Part shown: in pieces, positions 55,982 through 64,000 of the stretch | How positions within the stretch are numbered: the first letter of the stretch is position 1 | Layout: every line of letters begins with the position of its first letter | Assembly: GCF_017942225.1 (NCBI RefSeq) | Contig: NZ_JAGKSD010000003.1 | Location: 1-64,000 of the forward strand | Direction: 5' to 3' | Length of the DNA: 64,000 nucleotides | Origin: Corynebacterium sp. Marseille-P3884 | Lineage (GTDB): Bacteria; Actinomycetota; Actinomycetes; Mycobacteriales; Mycobacteriaceae | Position numbers and translations under genes: made by a program | The notes under the pieces: generated by a model | Database searches by the model: none | Told to the model about the DNA's origin: nothing | What the model saw: the letters and a program-made list of their open reading frames with translations, nothing else

Positions 55982-57133
55982 ATGTCTGAGCCTATTTACA
56001 TCACCCAGGCCAAGCGCTCGCCCGTCGGCACGTTCGGCGGTTCGCTGTCCCGTATGGCCACCATCGACCTCGGCACCCACATCGCCAAGGCCGTCATCGA
56101 AGAATCCGGCGTCCCCGCCGATAACTTCGACTCCTCCGTGTGGGCCAACGTGGTCACCACGATCCCGCGCGACAACTACACCTCCCGCGCAGTCGCTCTC
56201 GAGGCCGGCATGCCGAAGAGCTCCCACGCTTACGGTGTGAACCGCCTGTGCGGCTCCGGCGTGCAGGCCATTATTTCCGCGGCGCAGCAGCTGATGACGG
56301 GTGACGCGAAGCTGTCCCTCGCCGGCGGCGTCGAGGTCATGTCCCAGGCTCCGTACTCCGTCGAGGGCATGCGCCAGGGCCGCAAGATGGGCGACGGCCG
56401 TCTGATCGACTGGCTCACCGGTGCGCTGACCGACCCGATGGGCAACGGCGGCATGGGCATTACCGCGGAGAACATCGCCGCCAAGCACGGCATTTCCCGC
56501 GAGCGCCAGGACGAATACGCCCTGCAGTCGCAGGAGCGCGCCGCCGCCGCGATCGCGAACGGCGAGTTCGAGGAGCAGATCGTCCCGGTCGGCGAGTTCA
56601 CCACCGACGAGCACCCGCGCCAGACCACGCTGGAGAAGCTCGGCGGCCTCCGCCCGACCTTCAAGAAGGACGGCACCGTCACCGCCGGCAACTCCTCCGG
56701 CATCAACGACGCCGCGGCCGCCACCGTCATGACCAACGAGTCCGGCCTGAAGGAATTCGGCCTGGAGCCGCTGGCCAAGATCGTCTCCTGGGGTGTCGCC
56801 GGCTGCGACCCGGCCACGATGGGTCTCGGGCCGATCGCCGCTGTGCCGAAGGCGCTGGACAAGGCTGGCCTGTCCTTGAATGACATCAAGCTCATCGAGT
56901 CCAACGAGGCTTTCGCCGCGCAGTGCATCGCTGTCGCCGACCAGCTCGGCTTCGACAACGACAAGACCAATATCCAGGGCGGCGCCATCGCACTCGGCCA
57001 CCCGATCGGCGCCACCGGCGTCGTTTTGACCACCAAGCTCATCCACCAGCTCAAGAACGCCGGCGGCGGCTACGGCCTCGTCACCGCCTGCATCGGCGGC
57101 GGCCAGGGCATCGCACTCATTCTGGAGGTTTAA
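55982..57133 (+). CDS. fadA: Acetyl-CoA C-acyltransferase (thiolase)
   Basis: This 383-residue thiolase has the acyl-binding Cys90 in NRLCGSGVQAI, GHPIGATG near the C-terminus and the second Cys in CIGGGQGIA. It cleaves 3-ketoacyl-CoA in beta-oxidation. A strong AAGGAGA precedes the ATG. It is followed 5 bp after its stop by the dehydrogenase/hydratase gene, so a two-gene FadA-FadN-type operon is clear. Confidence 0.93.
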   Translation: MSEPIYITQAKRSPVGTFGGSLSRMATIDLGTHIAKAVIEESGVPADNFDSSVWANVVTTIPRDNYTSRAVALEAGMPKSSHAYGVNRLCGSGVQAIISAAQQLMTGDAKLSLAGGVEVMSQAPYSVEGMRQGRKMGDGRLIDWLTGALTDPMGNGGMGITAENIAAKHGISRERQDEYALQSQERAAAAIANGEFEEQIVPVGEFTTDEHPRQTTLEKLGGLRPTFKKDGTVTAGNSSGINDAAAATVMTNESGLKEFGLEPLAKIVSWGVAGCDPATMGLGPIAAVPKALDKAGLSLNDIKLIESNEAFAAQCIAVADQLGFDNDKTNIQGGAIALGHPIGATGVVLTTKLIHQLKNAGGGYGLVTACIGGGQGIALILEV

Positions 57134-57138
57134 GACAC

Positions 57139-59343
57139 ATGGCAGCTAAAGATATTACAACCGCAGCAGTTCTCGGCGCCGGCTCCATGGGTGCCGGCAT
57201 CGCCGCGCACATGGCCAACGCGGGCATCAAGGTTCAGCTCCTCGATCTGCCGATCGAAGGCGCTGAAGGGGACGAGAGGAACGGCCGCGCCCAGAAGGGC
57301 ATTGACACCCAGCTGAAGCGCCACGGCTTCCAGCGCCCCGAGAACGCGGAGCTGATCACCCCGGGCAATACCGAGGACCACCTGGACCGCCTCGGTGAGG
57401 TCGACTGGATCGTCGAGGCCGTCTTCGAGGACATCGACGTCAAGCGCGAGACCTTCGCCAAGGTCGATGCCCACCGCAAGCCGGGCACCCCGGTGTCGTC
57501 GAACACCTCCACCATCCCGCTGGAGGTCCTGCTCGGCGAGGCATCCGACGAGTTCAAGCGCGACTTCTCCATCACCCACTTCTTCAACCCGCCGCGCGTG
57601 ATGCGCCTGGTGGAGTACGTCGAGGGCCCGGACACCTCCGCTGAGGTCAAGGAGCAGATGCACCACGTGCTGGAGCGCCAGATGGGCAAGGTCGTCGTGG
57701 ACTGCCGCGACACCCCGGGCTTCATCGCGAACCGCATCGGCAACTTCTGGATGGCTGTCGGCGCGAAGACCGCCTTCGACACCGGCATCAAGCCGGAGCA
57801 GGCGGACGTCGCGTTCGGCCGCCCGTTCGGCGTGCCGCGCACGGGCATCTTCGGCCTGTTTGACTACGTGGGCATCCAGCTCGTCCCGGGGATTTGGGGT
57901 TCGCTGCTGAAGGCCCTGCCGGAGTCCGACGCGTACCACGACTACAACATCGTCGAGCGCGACGAGTTCAAGACCCTCCTGGACAAGGGCTTCACCGGCC
58001 GCACCGCGGAGTCCGGTTTCTACCGTGGCCGCGACGAGGTCTACGACTTTTCCGCGGGCGACTACCGCCCGAAGGAGAAATTCGAGGTCGGCAAGGACCC
58101 GAAGGAGCTCATCGAGTCGGGCACCCCGGAGGGCGATTACGCGAAGGAGGTCTTCGGGACCTTCATCAAGTACTGCTGCGACACCGCCCCGGAGATCGCG
58201 GACACGGTCGACCAGATCGACATCGCGATGCAGCTCGGTTACGGCTGGAAGAAGGGCCCGTTCGCACTCGCGGATTCACTGGGCATCGACTTCGTCGCAT
58301 CGCTTATCGACGACGCACCGGCCCTGTTGCAGTCCGCCCAGCAGGCCGGCGGCTTCTACGCCGACGGCAAGGTGCTCGGCACCGACGGCAACCTGACCGA
58401 CCTGCCGGACCGCGAAGGCGTCATCCGCGTGGCTGACCTGGTCGCTGGCGCCGAGGAGATCGCCGGCAACGACGATGCCACCGTGTACAAGCTCACCGAC
58501 GGCGACTACGCCGGCTTCGGTGTCTTCGTCTACAAGACCCCGATGAACTCCAACTCCAACGCCGTCACCGAGCTGTGGACGCACGCGCCGGAGTGGGACC
58601 TCAAGGGCCTGGTCATCGCCAACGACGAGGAGCGCGCCTTCTCCGCCGGCGCCGATCTGGGCACCCTGGCCAAGCTCTCCGGCCCGGAGGGCGACGCTGA
58701 GGAGCTCGCCCGCACCATCAAGCAGGGCATCGATGGTCTGCACGGTGCACGTGTGGCTCCGTACCCGGTGGTCGGCGCTGTCCGCGGTGTCGCACTGGGC
58801 GGCGGCATGGAGCTGCTGCTGCACACCGACGCTTCTGTGATCCACGCAGAGGCTCGAGTGGGCTTCCCGGAGCGCAACGTCGGCCTGTTCCCGGCATGGT
58901 CCGGCCCGGTGCGCCTGCTGGAGCGCCTGGTCGAGATCGGTGCGCCGAACCCGCACGCCACCGCGTTCGGCGTGCTGCTCAACGTCAAGCCGGTCCCGGC
59001 TGTCAACGTCGATTTCTGGCGTGAGCACGACGAGGTCATCCAGTCCCCGGACCACGTCGTCGAGGGCGCACTCGAGCTGGTGAAGAAGCTTGCTGAGGGC
59101 TCCTCCGCCCCCGCCGACGCCGAGCTGCCGCTCACCGGCGACACCCTGGCCTACACCGACGGTTCCGAGACCGACAAGGCCATCGGCGAGGCTCTCGCCA
59201 AGGTCTTTACCGGCGAGGGCACCGCGACCGAGGACGAGCTGGCCCAGCGCCAGGTCGACGCCGCCACCGAGGTGCTGCAGCGCCAGGAGAACCACGACCG
59301 CGCCGTGTCCATGGCGACCACGCGCAAGCCGCTGAATAACTAA
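57139..59343 (+). CDS. FadN-type 3-hydroxyacyl-CoA dehydrogenase/enoyl-CoA hydratase
   Basis: The 734-residue fusion places the dehydrogenase first: the NAD motif GAGSMGAGIA is at about residue 14, and the HFFNPPRVMRLVE signature at about residue 150. The enoyl-CoA hydratase half follows at about 465 onward (ERAFSAGADLGTLAKL, GVALGGGMELLLHTDASV). The order matches Bacillus FadN, the reverse of E. coli FadB. The start is ATG 57139 (MAAKDITTAAVL). A strong terminator follows. It should pair with the thiolase in beta-oxidation. Confidence 0.92.
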   Translation: MAAKDITTAAVLGAGSMGAGIAAHMANAGIKVQLLDLPIEGAEGDERNGRAQKGIDTQLKRHGFQRPENAELITPGNTEDHLDRLGEVDWIVEAVFEDIDVKRETFAKVDAHRKPGTPVSSNTSTIPLEVLLGEASDEFKRDFSITHFFNPPRVMRLVEYVEGPDTSAEVKEQMHHVLERQMGKVVVDCRDTPGFIANRIGNFWMAVGAKTAFDTGIKPEQADVAFGRPFGVPRTGIFGLFDYVGIQLVPGIWGSLLKALPESDAYHDYNIVERDEFKTLLDKGFTGRTAESGFYRGRDEVYDFSAGDYRPKEKFEVGKDPKELIESGTPEGDYAKEVFGTFIKYCCDTAPEIADTVDQIDIAMQLGYGWKKGPFALADSLGIDFVASLIDDAPALLQSAQQAGGFYADGKVLGTDGNLTDLPDREGVIRVADLVAGAEEIAGNDDATVYKLTDGDYAGFGVFVYKTPMNSNSNAVTELWTHAPEWDLKGLVIANDEERAFSAGADLGTLAKLSGPEGDAEELARTIKQGIDGLHGARVAPYPVVGAVRGVALGGGMELLLHTDASVIHAEARVGFPERNVGLFPAWSGPVRLLERLVEIGAPNPHATAFGVLLNVKPVPAVNVDFWREHDEVIQSPDHVVEGALELVKKLAEGSSAPADAELPLTGDTLAYTDGSETDKAIGEALAKVFTGEGTATEDELAQRQVDAATEVLQRQENHDRAVSMATTRKPLNN

Positions 59344-59352
59344 GCAGCGACC

Positions 59353-59393
59353 AAACACCGGCATTCCGCTTCGCGCGGGGTGCCGGTGTTTTT
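59353..59393 (+). terminator. Rho-independent terminator after the FadN-type gene
   Basis: AACACCGGCA pairs with TGCCGGTGTT around a GC-rich loop, followed by TTT. It ends the beta-oxidation unit. Confidence 0.9.
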
Positions 59394-59454
59394 GCGCACT
59401 ATAATGCGCAAAGATCGCTTTCTATGGCTTGCGGCTTCGGTTAGCGTGAAAATC

Positions 59455-60576
59455 ATGACGTTCACTGACATGATCCGCACGCTGTCCGACAGCGTTGTGG
59501 ACTCGCTCGCGGATTTCGACCGCGAGGTCGCGCTCGCCGCCGGGCTCGATCCGCGGCGCGTCCGCGACTGGGAAGCAGTGAGCAACACCTATTTCGGGCG
59601 CACGAAATGGACGAAATGGCAACGAAAAGCCCTCGATAGGGCACGGACGAGCGGGCTGTCGATTGATCAGCTCGCATTCATCGAAACGCGCCTTTCGCTT
59701 ATCGACGATCCCTCCACCCGCTGGAAGACCCGCCTTTCCTTACTGAACAGCCGCGGCACCTTCGATGCTGTGAAGCGCCGCGCGAAACAGCTGGTGCCGG
59801 ACCCGGAACCTGCTGCGCCCGCAGACGCCGTCAAATTCGGCCGTTCGAAGATGGGGAAGCGCTCCATGACCGTGACCGCCGACGAGCGCCTGCTCGCCGA
59901 CACCGAGCAATTTCTGCGTGACGGCATTGATTCCTCGAAGCCCGCCATGCCCCAGATGGCGTCCAGATTCGAGGACCTGCTGCGCGGCAACCTCGGAGGC
60001 AGCACTGACGGCAACTCCGACGGCGCGCCCGTTACAGGCGTCCCGCACTTGCGACCGCGGCCGCTTGTTCTTGTCGGTCTGCCGGACTTCGTGGATATTG
60101 TCCGCGGTAGTGGCGACGAGGTCATTCTCGGGCTTACCGACGGCACGACCATGACGGGTGCAGAATTCCTCAACCGTTTCATCGCCACCGCCGGCAATGA
60201 GCTGGAAGCCGCGGTCTTCCACCCGCAAAAGGGCGCGGTGAATCTGTACCGGATGAGCCGCTTCGCCAACCAGAAGCAGCGCGACCTTGCGCGAGCCGCG
60301 ATGCCGATGTGCTCGCAGCCGTTCTGCCGTCACGGTGCCGACGCGTGCGAGATCCACCACATCACGCCGTGGAGCAGGGGAGGAGAGACCAATGTGGCCA
60401 ACCTCGCGCCCTTGTGCAGCTACCACAACCGCGTCAACGACGACGACCCGCGGCGGCGAAAACGCGGGCGTATTCACATGCGCCGGGGCACCCCGGTCTG
60501 GGTCTCACCGCGCGGAACACCCGTGCGTCGCACACATCACCCGTTCGGCGCGATGAGCACCCTCTTCGGCCGCTAA
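59455..60576 (+). CDS. HNH endonuclease domain protein (DUF222/13E12-like)
   Basis: This 373-residue protein has a C-terminal HNH nuclease domain. Cys pairs are in CSQPFCRHGADACE and LCSYHNRV, and the catalytic HH is in EIHHITPWSRGGETNVANLAPLC. The N-terminal 250 residues are typical of the large actinobacterial 13E12 repeat-like family. The start is uncertain; ATG 59455 (MTFTDMIRT) is chosen, as upstream sequence overlaps the terminator. These genes are often multi-copy; mobility is not shown here. Confidence 0.8.
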   Translation: MTFTDMIRTLSDSVVDSLADFDREVALAAGLDPRRVRDWEAVSNTYFGRTKWTKWQRKALDRARTSGLSIDQLAFIETRLSLIDDPSTRWKTRLSLLNSRGTFDAVKRRAKQLVPDPEPAAPADAVKFGRSKMGKRSMTVTADERLLADTEQFLRDGIDSSKPAMPQMASRFEDLLRGNLGGSTDGNSDGAPVTGVPHLRPRPLVLVGLPDFVDIVRGSGDEVILGLTDGTTMTGAEFLNRFIATAGNELEAAVFHPQKGAVNLYRMSRFANQKQRDLARAAMPMCSQPFCRHGADACEIHHITPWSRGGETNVANLAPLCSYHNRVNDDDPRRRKRGRIHMRRGTPVWVSPRGTPVRRTHHPFGAMSTLFGR

Positions 60577-60585
60577 ACCACAAAA

Positions 60586-60611
60586 CCGGGCCCTGCGTTA
60601 GCAGGACCCGG
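60586..60611. terminator. Convergent hairpin between the HNH gene and an acyl-CoA dehydrogenase
   Basis: CCGGGCCCTGC pairs with GCAGGACCCGG at 10 of 11 positions around GTTA. The flanking AAAA gives a U-run for the minus-strand gene. Confidence 0.75.
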
Positions 60612-60624
60612 CATTCAGAGTTGC

Positions 60625-61830
60625 TTAAGAGCGGTAGGCGGACACTCCGGTGATGGACTTGCCCACGATGAGGGACTGGATGGTGTCCGTGCCCTCGTAG
60701 GTGTGGAGCGACTCGATATCGGCGTGGTGGCGCGCCACGTCGTTCTCGAGCTGGATGCCGACGCCGCCGAACATGTCGCGGGCATCAGCCGCGATCTTGC
60801 GTGCGCCGCGGGTGTTGTGGACCTTCGCCAGGGCTGCCTGCTTCTCGTTGAGCTCGCCGGCCTCCTCCAGTTCCAGCAGACGGCGGCAGTACAACGCCAT
60901 GGAGGTGACTTCCTGCAGCATGTCGGCCAAGCGCTGCTGGATGATCTGGTTCTTCACCAGCGGGCGGCCGAACTGGACGCGGCGCTGCGCGTAGTCCAGA
61001 GCCTTCTCGTAGCAGTCAATCGCCATGCCGAGCGCGACCCACGCGACCGCGATGCGGGTACCGGTCAGCACCTTCGCGGTGTCCCGGAAGGAGTGGGAGT
61101 TGGGGAGGCGGCGGTCGTCGGAAACGCGGACGTCGTTAAGCGTGATGTGCGCCTGCGGAATGCCGCGCAGCGACGCCTTTCCCACGATCGTCTCCGCCGA
61201 GTACCCCTCCTGGTCCTGGTCGACGATGAAGCCCTTGACCTCGCCGTCTTCCTCGTCGCGCGCCCACACGATCGTGATGTGGCCGACGGAGCCGTGGCCG
61301 ATCCACTTCTTCTCGCCGTTGATGACCCACTCGTCGCCCTCGCGGCGCGCAGACGTCTCCAGGCCGATGGAATCCGAACCGTGGTCCGGCTCAGTCAGGG
61401 CGAACGCGCCGCGGATCTCCATGCGCGACATCGGGCCCAAGTACTTCGCCTTCTGCTCTTCGGAGCCGCACTCGGAAATCGAGCGCATGGCCAGGCCAGA
61501 CTGCACGATGTGCGCAGTGGCAGTGGAGGCGTCCGTGCGGGCGAATTCCATCTGGATCAGGCGGTTCGCGCGGATCGAGATGCCGGGCTCACCGTCGATG
61601 GAAATACCGTCGGTGACGAGTCCGCGGCGCGCGGCCTCCTCCACACCCGGGATGTTGTACTCGGCCTTCTCCCACGCCTCGTTGATCGAGGGGCGGGCGA
61701 ATTCCATGAACTCGCGGGCCTTCTTCCACCACTCGAGGTCCTCGCCGTCGACATCGGCGAACACGCGGTAGTAGTCCGTCTTCGGATCGAGGAGGGCGGC
61801 CACGCCGTCGGTTAGATTCTCTTCAGTCAT
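60625..61830 (-). CDS. Acyl-CoA dehydrogenase, copy 1
   Basis: This 401-residue FAD enzyme of the glutaryl-CoA dehydrogenase-like branch has GAFALTEPDHGSDSI and WVINGEKKWIGHGSVG. The catalytic Glu region is HTYEGTDTIQSLIVGKSITG. It inserts the first double bond in acyl-CoA degradation. It lies downstream of a very similar paralog at 61919-63112. The start is ATG 61830. Substrate specificity is unassigned. Confidence 0.9.
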   Translation of the reverse strand: MTEENLTDGVAALLDPKTDYYRVFADVDGEDLEWWKKAREFMEFARPSINEAWEKAEYNIPGVEEAARRGLVTDGISIDGEPGISIRANRLIQMEFARTDASTATAHIVQSGLAMRSISECGSEEQKAKYLGPMSRMEIRGAFALTEPDHGSDSIGLETSARREGDEWVINGEKKWIGHGSVGHITIVWARDEEDGEVKGFIVDQDQEGYSAETIVGKASLRGIPQAHITLNDVRVSDDRRLPNSHSFRDTAKVLTGTRIAVAWVALGMAIDCYEKALDYAQRRVQFGRPLVKNQIIQQRLADMLQEVTSMALYCRRLLELEEAGELNEKQAALAKVHNTRGARKIAADARDMFGGVGIQLENDVARHHADIESLHTYEGTDTIQSLIVGKSITGVSAYRS

Positions 61831-61918
61831 GAGTCTTTCTCGCTTTCTGTAGCTTTCGCGCGAAAAGCTGCACCGCTTCCATTCTCGGTCGCGATGCAGC
61901 TCATTTTCAGCGTGTGCC

Positions 61919-63112
61919 TTAGCCGGCGAATGCGCCGACGCCGGTGATGGACTTGCCCACGATCAGGGACTGCATCGTGTCGGTGCCCTCGTAGGTGTGC
62001 AGGGCCTCGATGTCGGCGTGGTGGCGTGCCACGTCGTTTTCCAGCAGGATGCCCACGCCGCCGAACATGTCGCGTGCGTCAGCGGAGATCTTGCGGGCAG
62101 CGCGGGTGCAGTGGACCTTCGCCAGAGCGGCCTGCTGCTCGGTCAGCTCGCCGGACTCCTCCAGCTCGAGCAGGCGGCGGCAGTACAGGAACATCGAGGT
62201 GAGATCCTGCAGCATGTCGGCGAGACGCTGCTGGATGATCTGGTTTTTCACCAGCGGGCGGCCGAACTGGACGCGGCGCTGAGCGTAGTCGAGGGCCTTC
62301 TCGTAGCAGTCGGTAGCCAGGCCGAGGGAGGCCCATGCGACGGACACGCGGGTGCCGGCCAGCACCTTCGCGCAGTCGCGGAAGGAGTTGGCGCCGGGGA
62401 GGCGGCGGTCGTCGGAAACGCGGACATCGTTAAGCTTGATGTGCGCCTGCGGGATGCCGCGCAGCGATGCCTTGCCGACGATCGTTTCCGCCTCGTAGCC
62501 GTCCTGGTCCTGGTCGACGATGAAGCCCTTGACCTGGCCGTCTTCGGTGTCACGTGCCCACACGACCGCGATGTGGCCGACGGAGCCGTGGCCGATCCAC
62601 TTCTTCTCGCCGTTGATGACCCACTCGTCGCCCTCGCGCGTTGCGGTGGTCTCCAGCGCGATGGAGTCGGAACCGTGGTCCGGCTCAGTCAGCGCGAATG
62701 CGCCGCGGATTTCCAGGTGGCACATCGGCTTCAGGTACTTGGCCTTCTGCTCCTCGGAGCCGCACATTGCGATGGACTGCATCGCCAGCCCTGCCTGGAC
62801 ACCGAAAGCGGTGCCGAGGGAGGCGTCGGTGCGCGCGAACTCGAAGGCCATCAGGCGGGAAGCGCGCACGGACATGTGCGGCTCACCCTCGATCTCGATG
62901 GCGTCGCGGAACAGGCCGCGCTTACCAGCCTCGGCGACGACGGGGATCTGGTACTCGGCCTTCTCCCAACCCTCGTTGACGTAGGGGCGGGCGAATTCAC
63001 CGAAGTCGCGGGCCTTCTTCCACCACTCGAGGTCCTCGCCCTCGATGTCAGCGAATACCTGGTAGTAGTCGGTCTTCGGGTCCAGTAGCTCGTGGACTGG
63101 GTTGTCAGCCAT
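61919..63112 (-). CDS. Acyl-CoA dehydrogenase, copy 2 (tandem paralog)
   Basis: The 397-residue paralog shares long blocks with copy 1 (for example TEPDHGSDSI and YEGTDTMQSLIVGKSITG). The start is ATG 63112 (MADNPVHELLDPKTD) with AGAGGGA upstream. The gap to copy 1 is 88 bp, so they likely form one transcript. Identity is clearly high, with most differences in the first 100 residues and surface loops. Different substrate chain lengths are plausible. Confidence 0.9.
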   Translation of the reverse strand: MADNPVHELLDPKTDYYQVFADIEGEDLEWWKKARDFGEFARPYVNEGWEKAEYQIPVVAEAGKRGLFRDAIEIEGEPHMSVRASRLMAFEFARTDASLGTAFGVQAGLAMQSIAMCGSEEQKAKYLKPMCHLEIRGAFALTEPDHGSDSIALETTATREGDEWVINGEKKWIGHGSVGHIAVVWARDTEDGQVKGFIVDQDQDGYEAETIVGKASLRGIPQAHIKLNDVRVSDDRRLPGANSFRDCAKVLAGTRVSVAWASLGLATDCYEKALDYAQRRVQFGRPLVKNQIIQQRLADMLQDLTSMFLYCRRLLELEESGELTEQQAALAKVHCTRAARKISADARDMFGGVGILLENDVARHHADIEALHTYEGTDTMQSLIVGKSITGVGAFAG

Positions 63113-63276
63113 GATTCCCTCTTTTCTTGGGTTCCGGAGTGTGGTTCCGCTCCCAGTGGAAATGTGGAGCAAAACCATAACACTCTTAATTGTGACTTAT
63201 GTCGCAGAACTTTACAGAGGAATTCGCGCAGACTTTATGTGGGATGCGTCGCACTGCCCCCGGAGGCGGCGGGGAG

Positions 63277-64000
63277 CTACCCCTCCAGCGGGATAAGACG
63301 CAGGTCCTTGCGCAGAATCTTGCCGGTGGGGTTCTTGGGGATCTCGTCCAGGAAGGTCACTGCGCGCACCTTCTTGTAGGGGGTGACGCGCTCGGCGCCC
63401 CACTTCATGAGCTCCTCGGCGGTCAGTTCCGCTCCTTGCTGAAGCACGACGAATGCGCGCGGAATCTCGAGTCCGTCGCGTTCGACGCCGACGACACCGG
63501 CGTCGGCAATTGCTTCGTGCGTGAGTAGCAGGGCCTCGAGTTCGGCGGGGGCGACCTGGTAGCCCTTGTATTTGATCACCTCTTTGGCGCGGTCGACGAT
63601 GTAGAAGCGCCCGTCTTCGGCGACACGCGCGACGTCGCCGGTGCGCAACCAACCGTCGCCGACGAAGGTCTCGTCGGTGGCTTCCGTGTTGTTGAGGTAT
63701 CCCTGCATGACTTGCGGTCCGCGCACGAGAAGCTCGCCGGATTCGCCGTGGGCGACATCCTCGAGCGTCTCGATGTCCACGACGCGGCATTCGGTGTTTG
63801 GGACGGGGTAGCCGATCGAGCCGGGATTCGTCTCGCCTTTGATGCCGATATTGACCGCGGGGGATGTCTCGGTCATGCCATAGCCCTGCACGCAGTTGGT
63901 GCCGAGGCGGCGTTCGACAGCGCGCGCGACTTCGTCGTCAAGCGGTGCAGCGCCGGAGAACATCAGCTTGTTCGCCGCGAATGCTTCGGGCGTGACCGCC
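63277..64000 (-). CDS. AMP-dependent acyl-CoA synthetase/ligase, C-terminal part (N-terminus outside window)
   Basis: The minus-strand frame is open to the window edge (EAFAANKLMFSGAAPLDDE continues before the first internal Met), so only about 240 C-terminal residues are present. Adenylation motifs are GYGMTETSPAV, GWLRTGDVARV, DRAKEVIKYKGYQVAP and NPTGKILRKDLR with the catalytic Lys. The SGAAPL block resembles 4-coumarate/long-chain acyl-CoA ligases. Next to two acyl-CoA dehydrogenases, it likely activates fatty acids for beta-oxidation. Confidence 0.88.
   Translation of the reverse strand, partial: AVTPEAFAANKLMFSGAAPLDDEVARAVERRLGTNCVQGYGMTETSPAVNIGIKGETNPGSIGYPVPNTECRVVDIETLEDVAHGESGELLVRGPQVMQGYLNNTEATDETFVGDGWLRTGDVARVAEDGRFYIVDRAKEVIKYKGYQVAPAELEALLLTHEAIADAGVVGVERDGLEIPRAFVVLQQGAELTAEELMKWGAERVTPYKKVRAVTFLDEIPKNPTGKILRKDLRLIPLEG

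Overview
The window is a high-GC actinobacterial chromosome segment, almost certainly from a Corynebacterium. The evidence is a CmrA-type ketomycolate reductase beside orn (mycolic-acid lineage), a McbR-type operator in front of metB, a CPFC mycothiol-type DsbA protein between pepN and rpiB, clpP1P2 downstream of tig, and valS-folC-DUF4233. I cannot name the species.

Layout. 1-5.4 kb: end of a repeat-rich surface protein, Bcp peroxiredoxin, a DUF3618 protein, a class F-like sortase, PncA, a LOG-family protein, tRNA-Lys and a lipoprotein L,D-transpeptidase. 5.4-9.0 kb: a compact copper module (YdhK-like lipoprotein, CPH-type copper ATPase, CsoR-like repressor) around a perfect inverted-repeat operator. 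It ends at tRNA-His in what looks like insertion-sequence debris and is probably acquired. 9.1-22.5 kb: orn, cmrA, panD, a SUKH protein, tRNA-Arg, a CopD/CtaG fusion, a second SSB, ettA, a thioesterase, an aldonolactone oxidase pair, a truncated hemoglobin and metB. 22.7-28.7 kb: pepN, dsbA-like, rpiB, a DUF559 protein, an alpha/beta hydrolase and an NTF2-like protein.

28.7-35.7 kb: a glycan locus of two facing-away transcription units (GT2, GT4-like, WcbI-like on the minus strand; GT4-like, GT4 and a MurG-like/GT2 fusion on the plus strand). Every downstream gene in each unit overlaps its predecessor by 4 bases. 35.7-42.6 kb: EfeO, enoyl-CoA hydratase, nitronate monooxygenase, a Tat-exported phosphoesterase, a Gly/Asp-tailed membrane protein, tRNA-Gly, a META-like secreted protein and tRNA-Pro. 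42.6-51.1 kb: proteostasis genes tig, clpP1, clpP2 and clpX, with two lipoproteins, a hydrolase, a TetR regulator and mdh. 51.2-64 kb: valS-folC-DUF4233, then fatty-acid beta-oxidation: thiolase, a FadN-type dehydrogenase/hydratase, two tandem acyl-CoA dehydrogenases and the end of an acyl-CoA ligase, with an HNH endonuclease between.

The strongest unexplained signal is a strict 11-mer, GCTTATCGACG, present 28 times on both strands (about 0.03 expected by chance), in several reading frames and between genes. It is absent from a 7.6-kb stretch that includes the copper island. A second signal is a dispersed family of 80-94 bp elements with GTTAGTCCCGT inverted ends. One copy sits inside a duplicated convergent gene junction.
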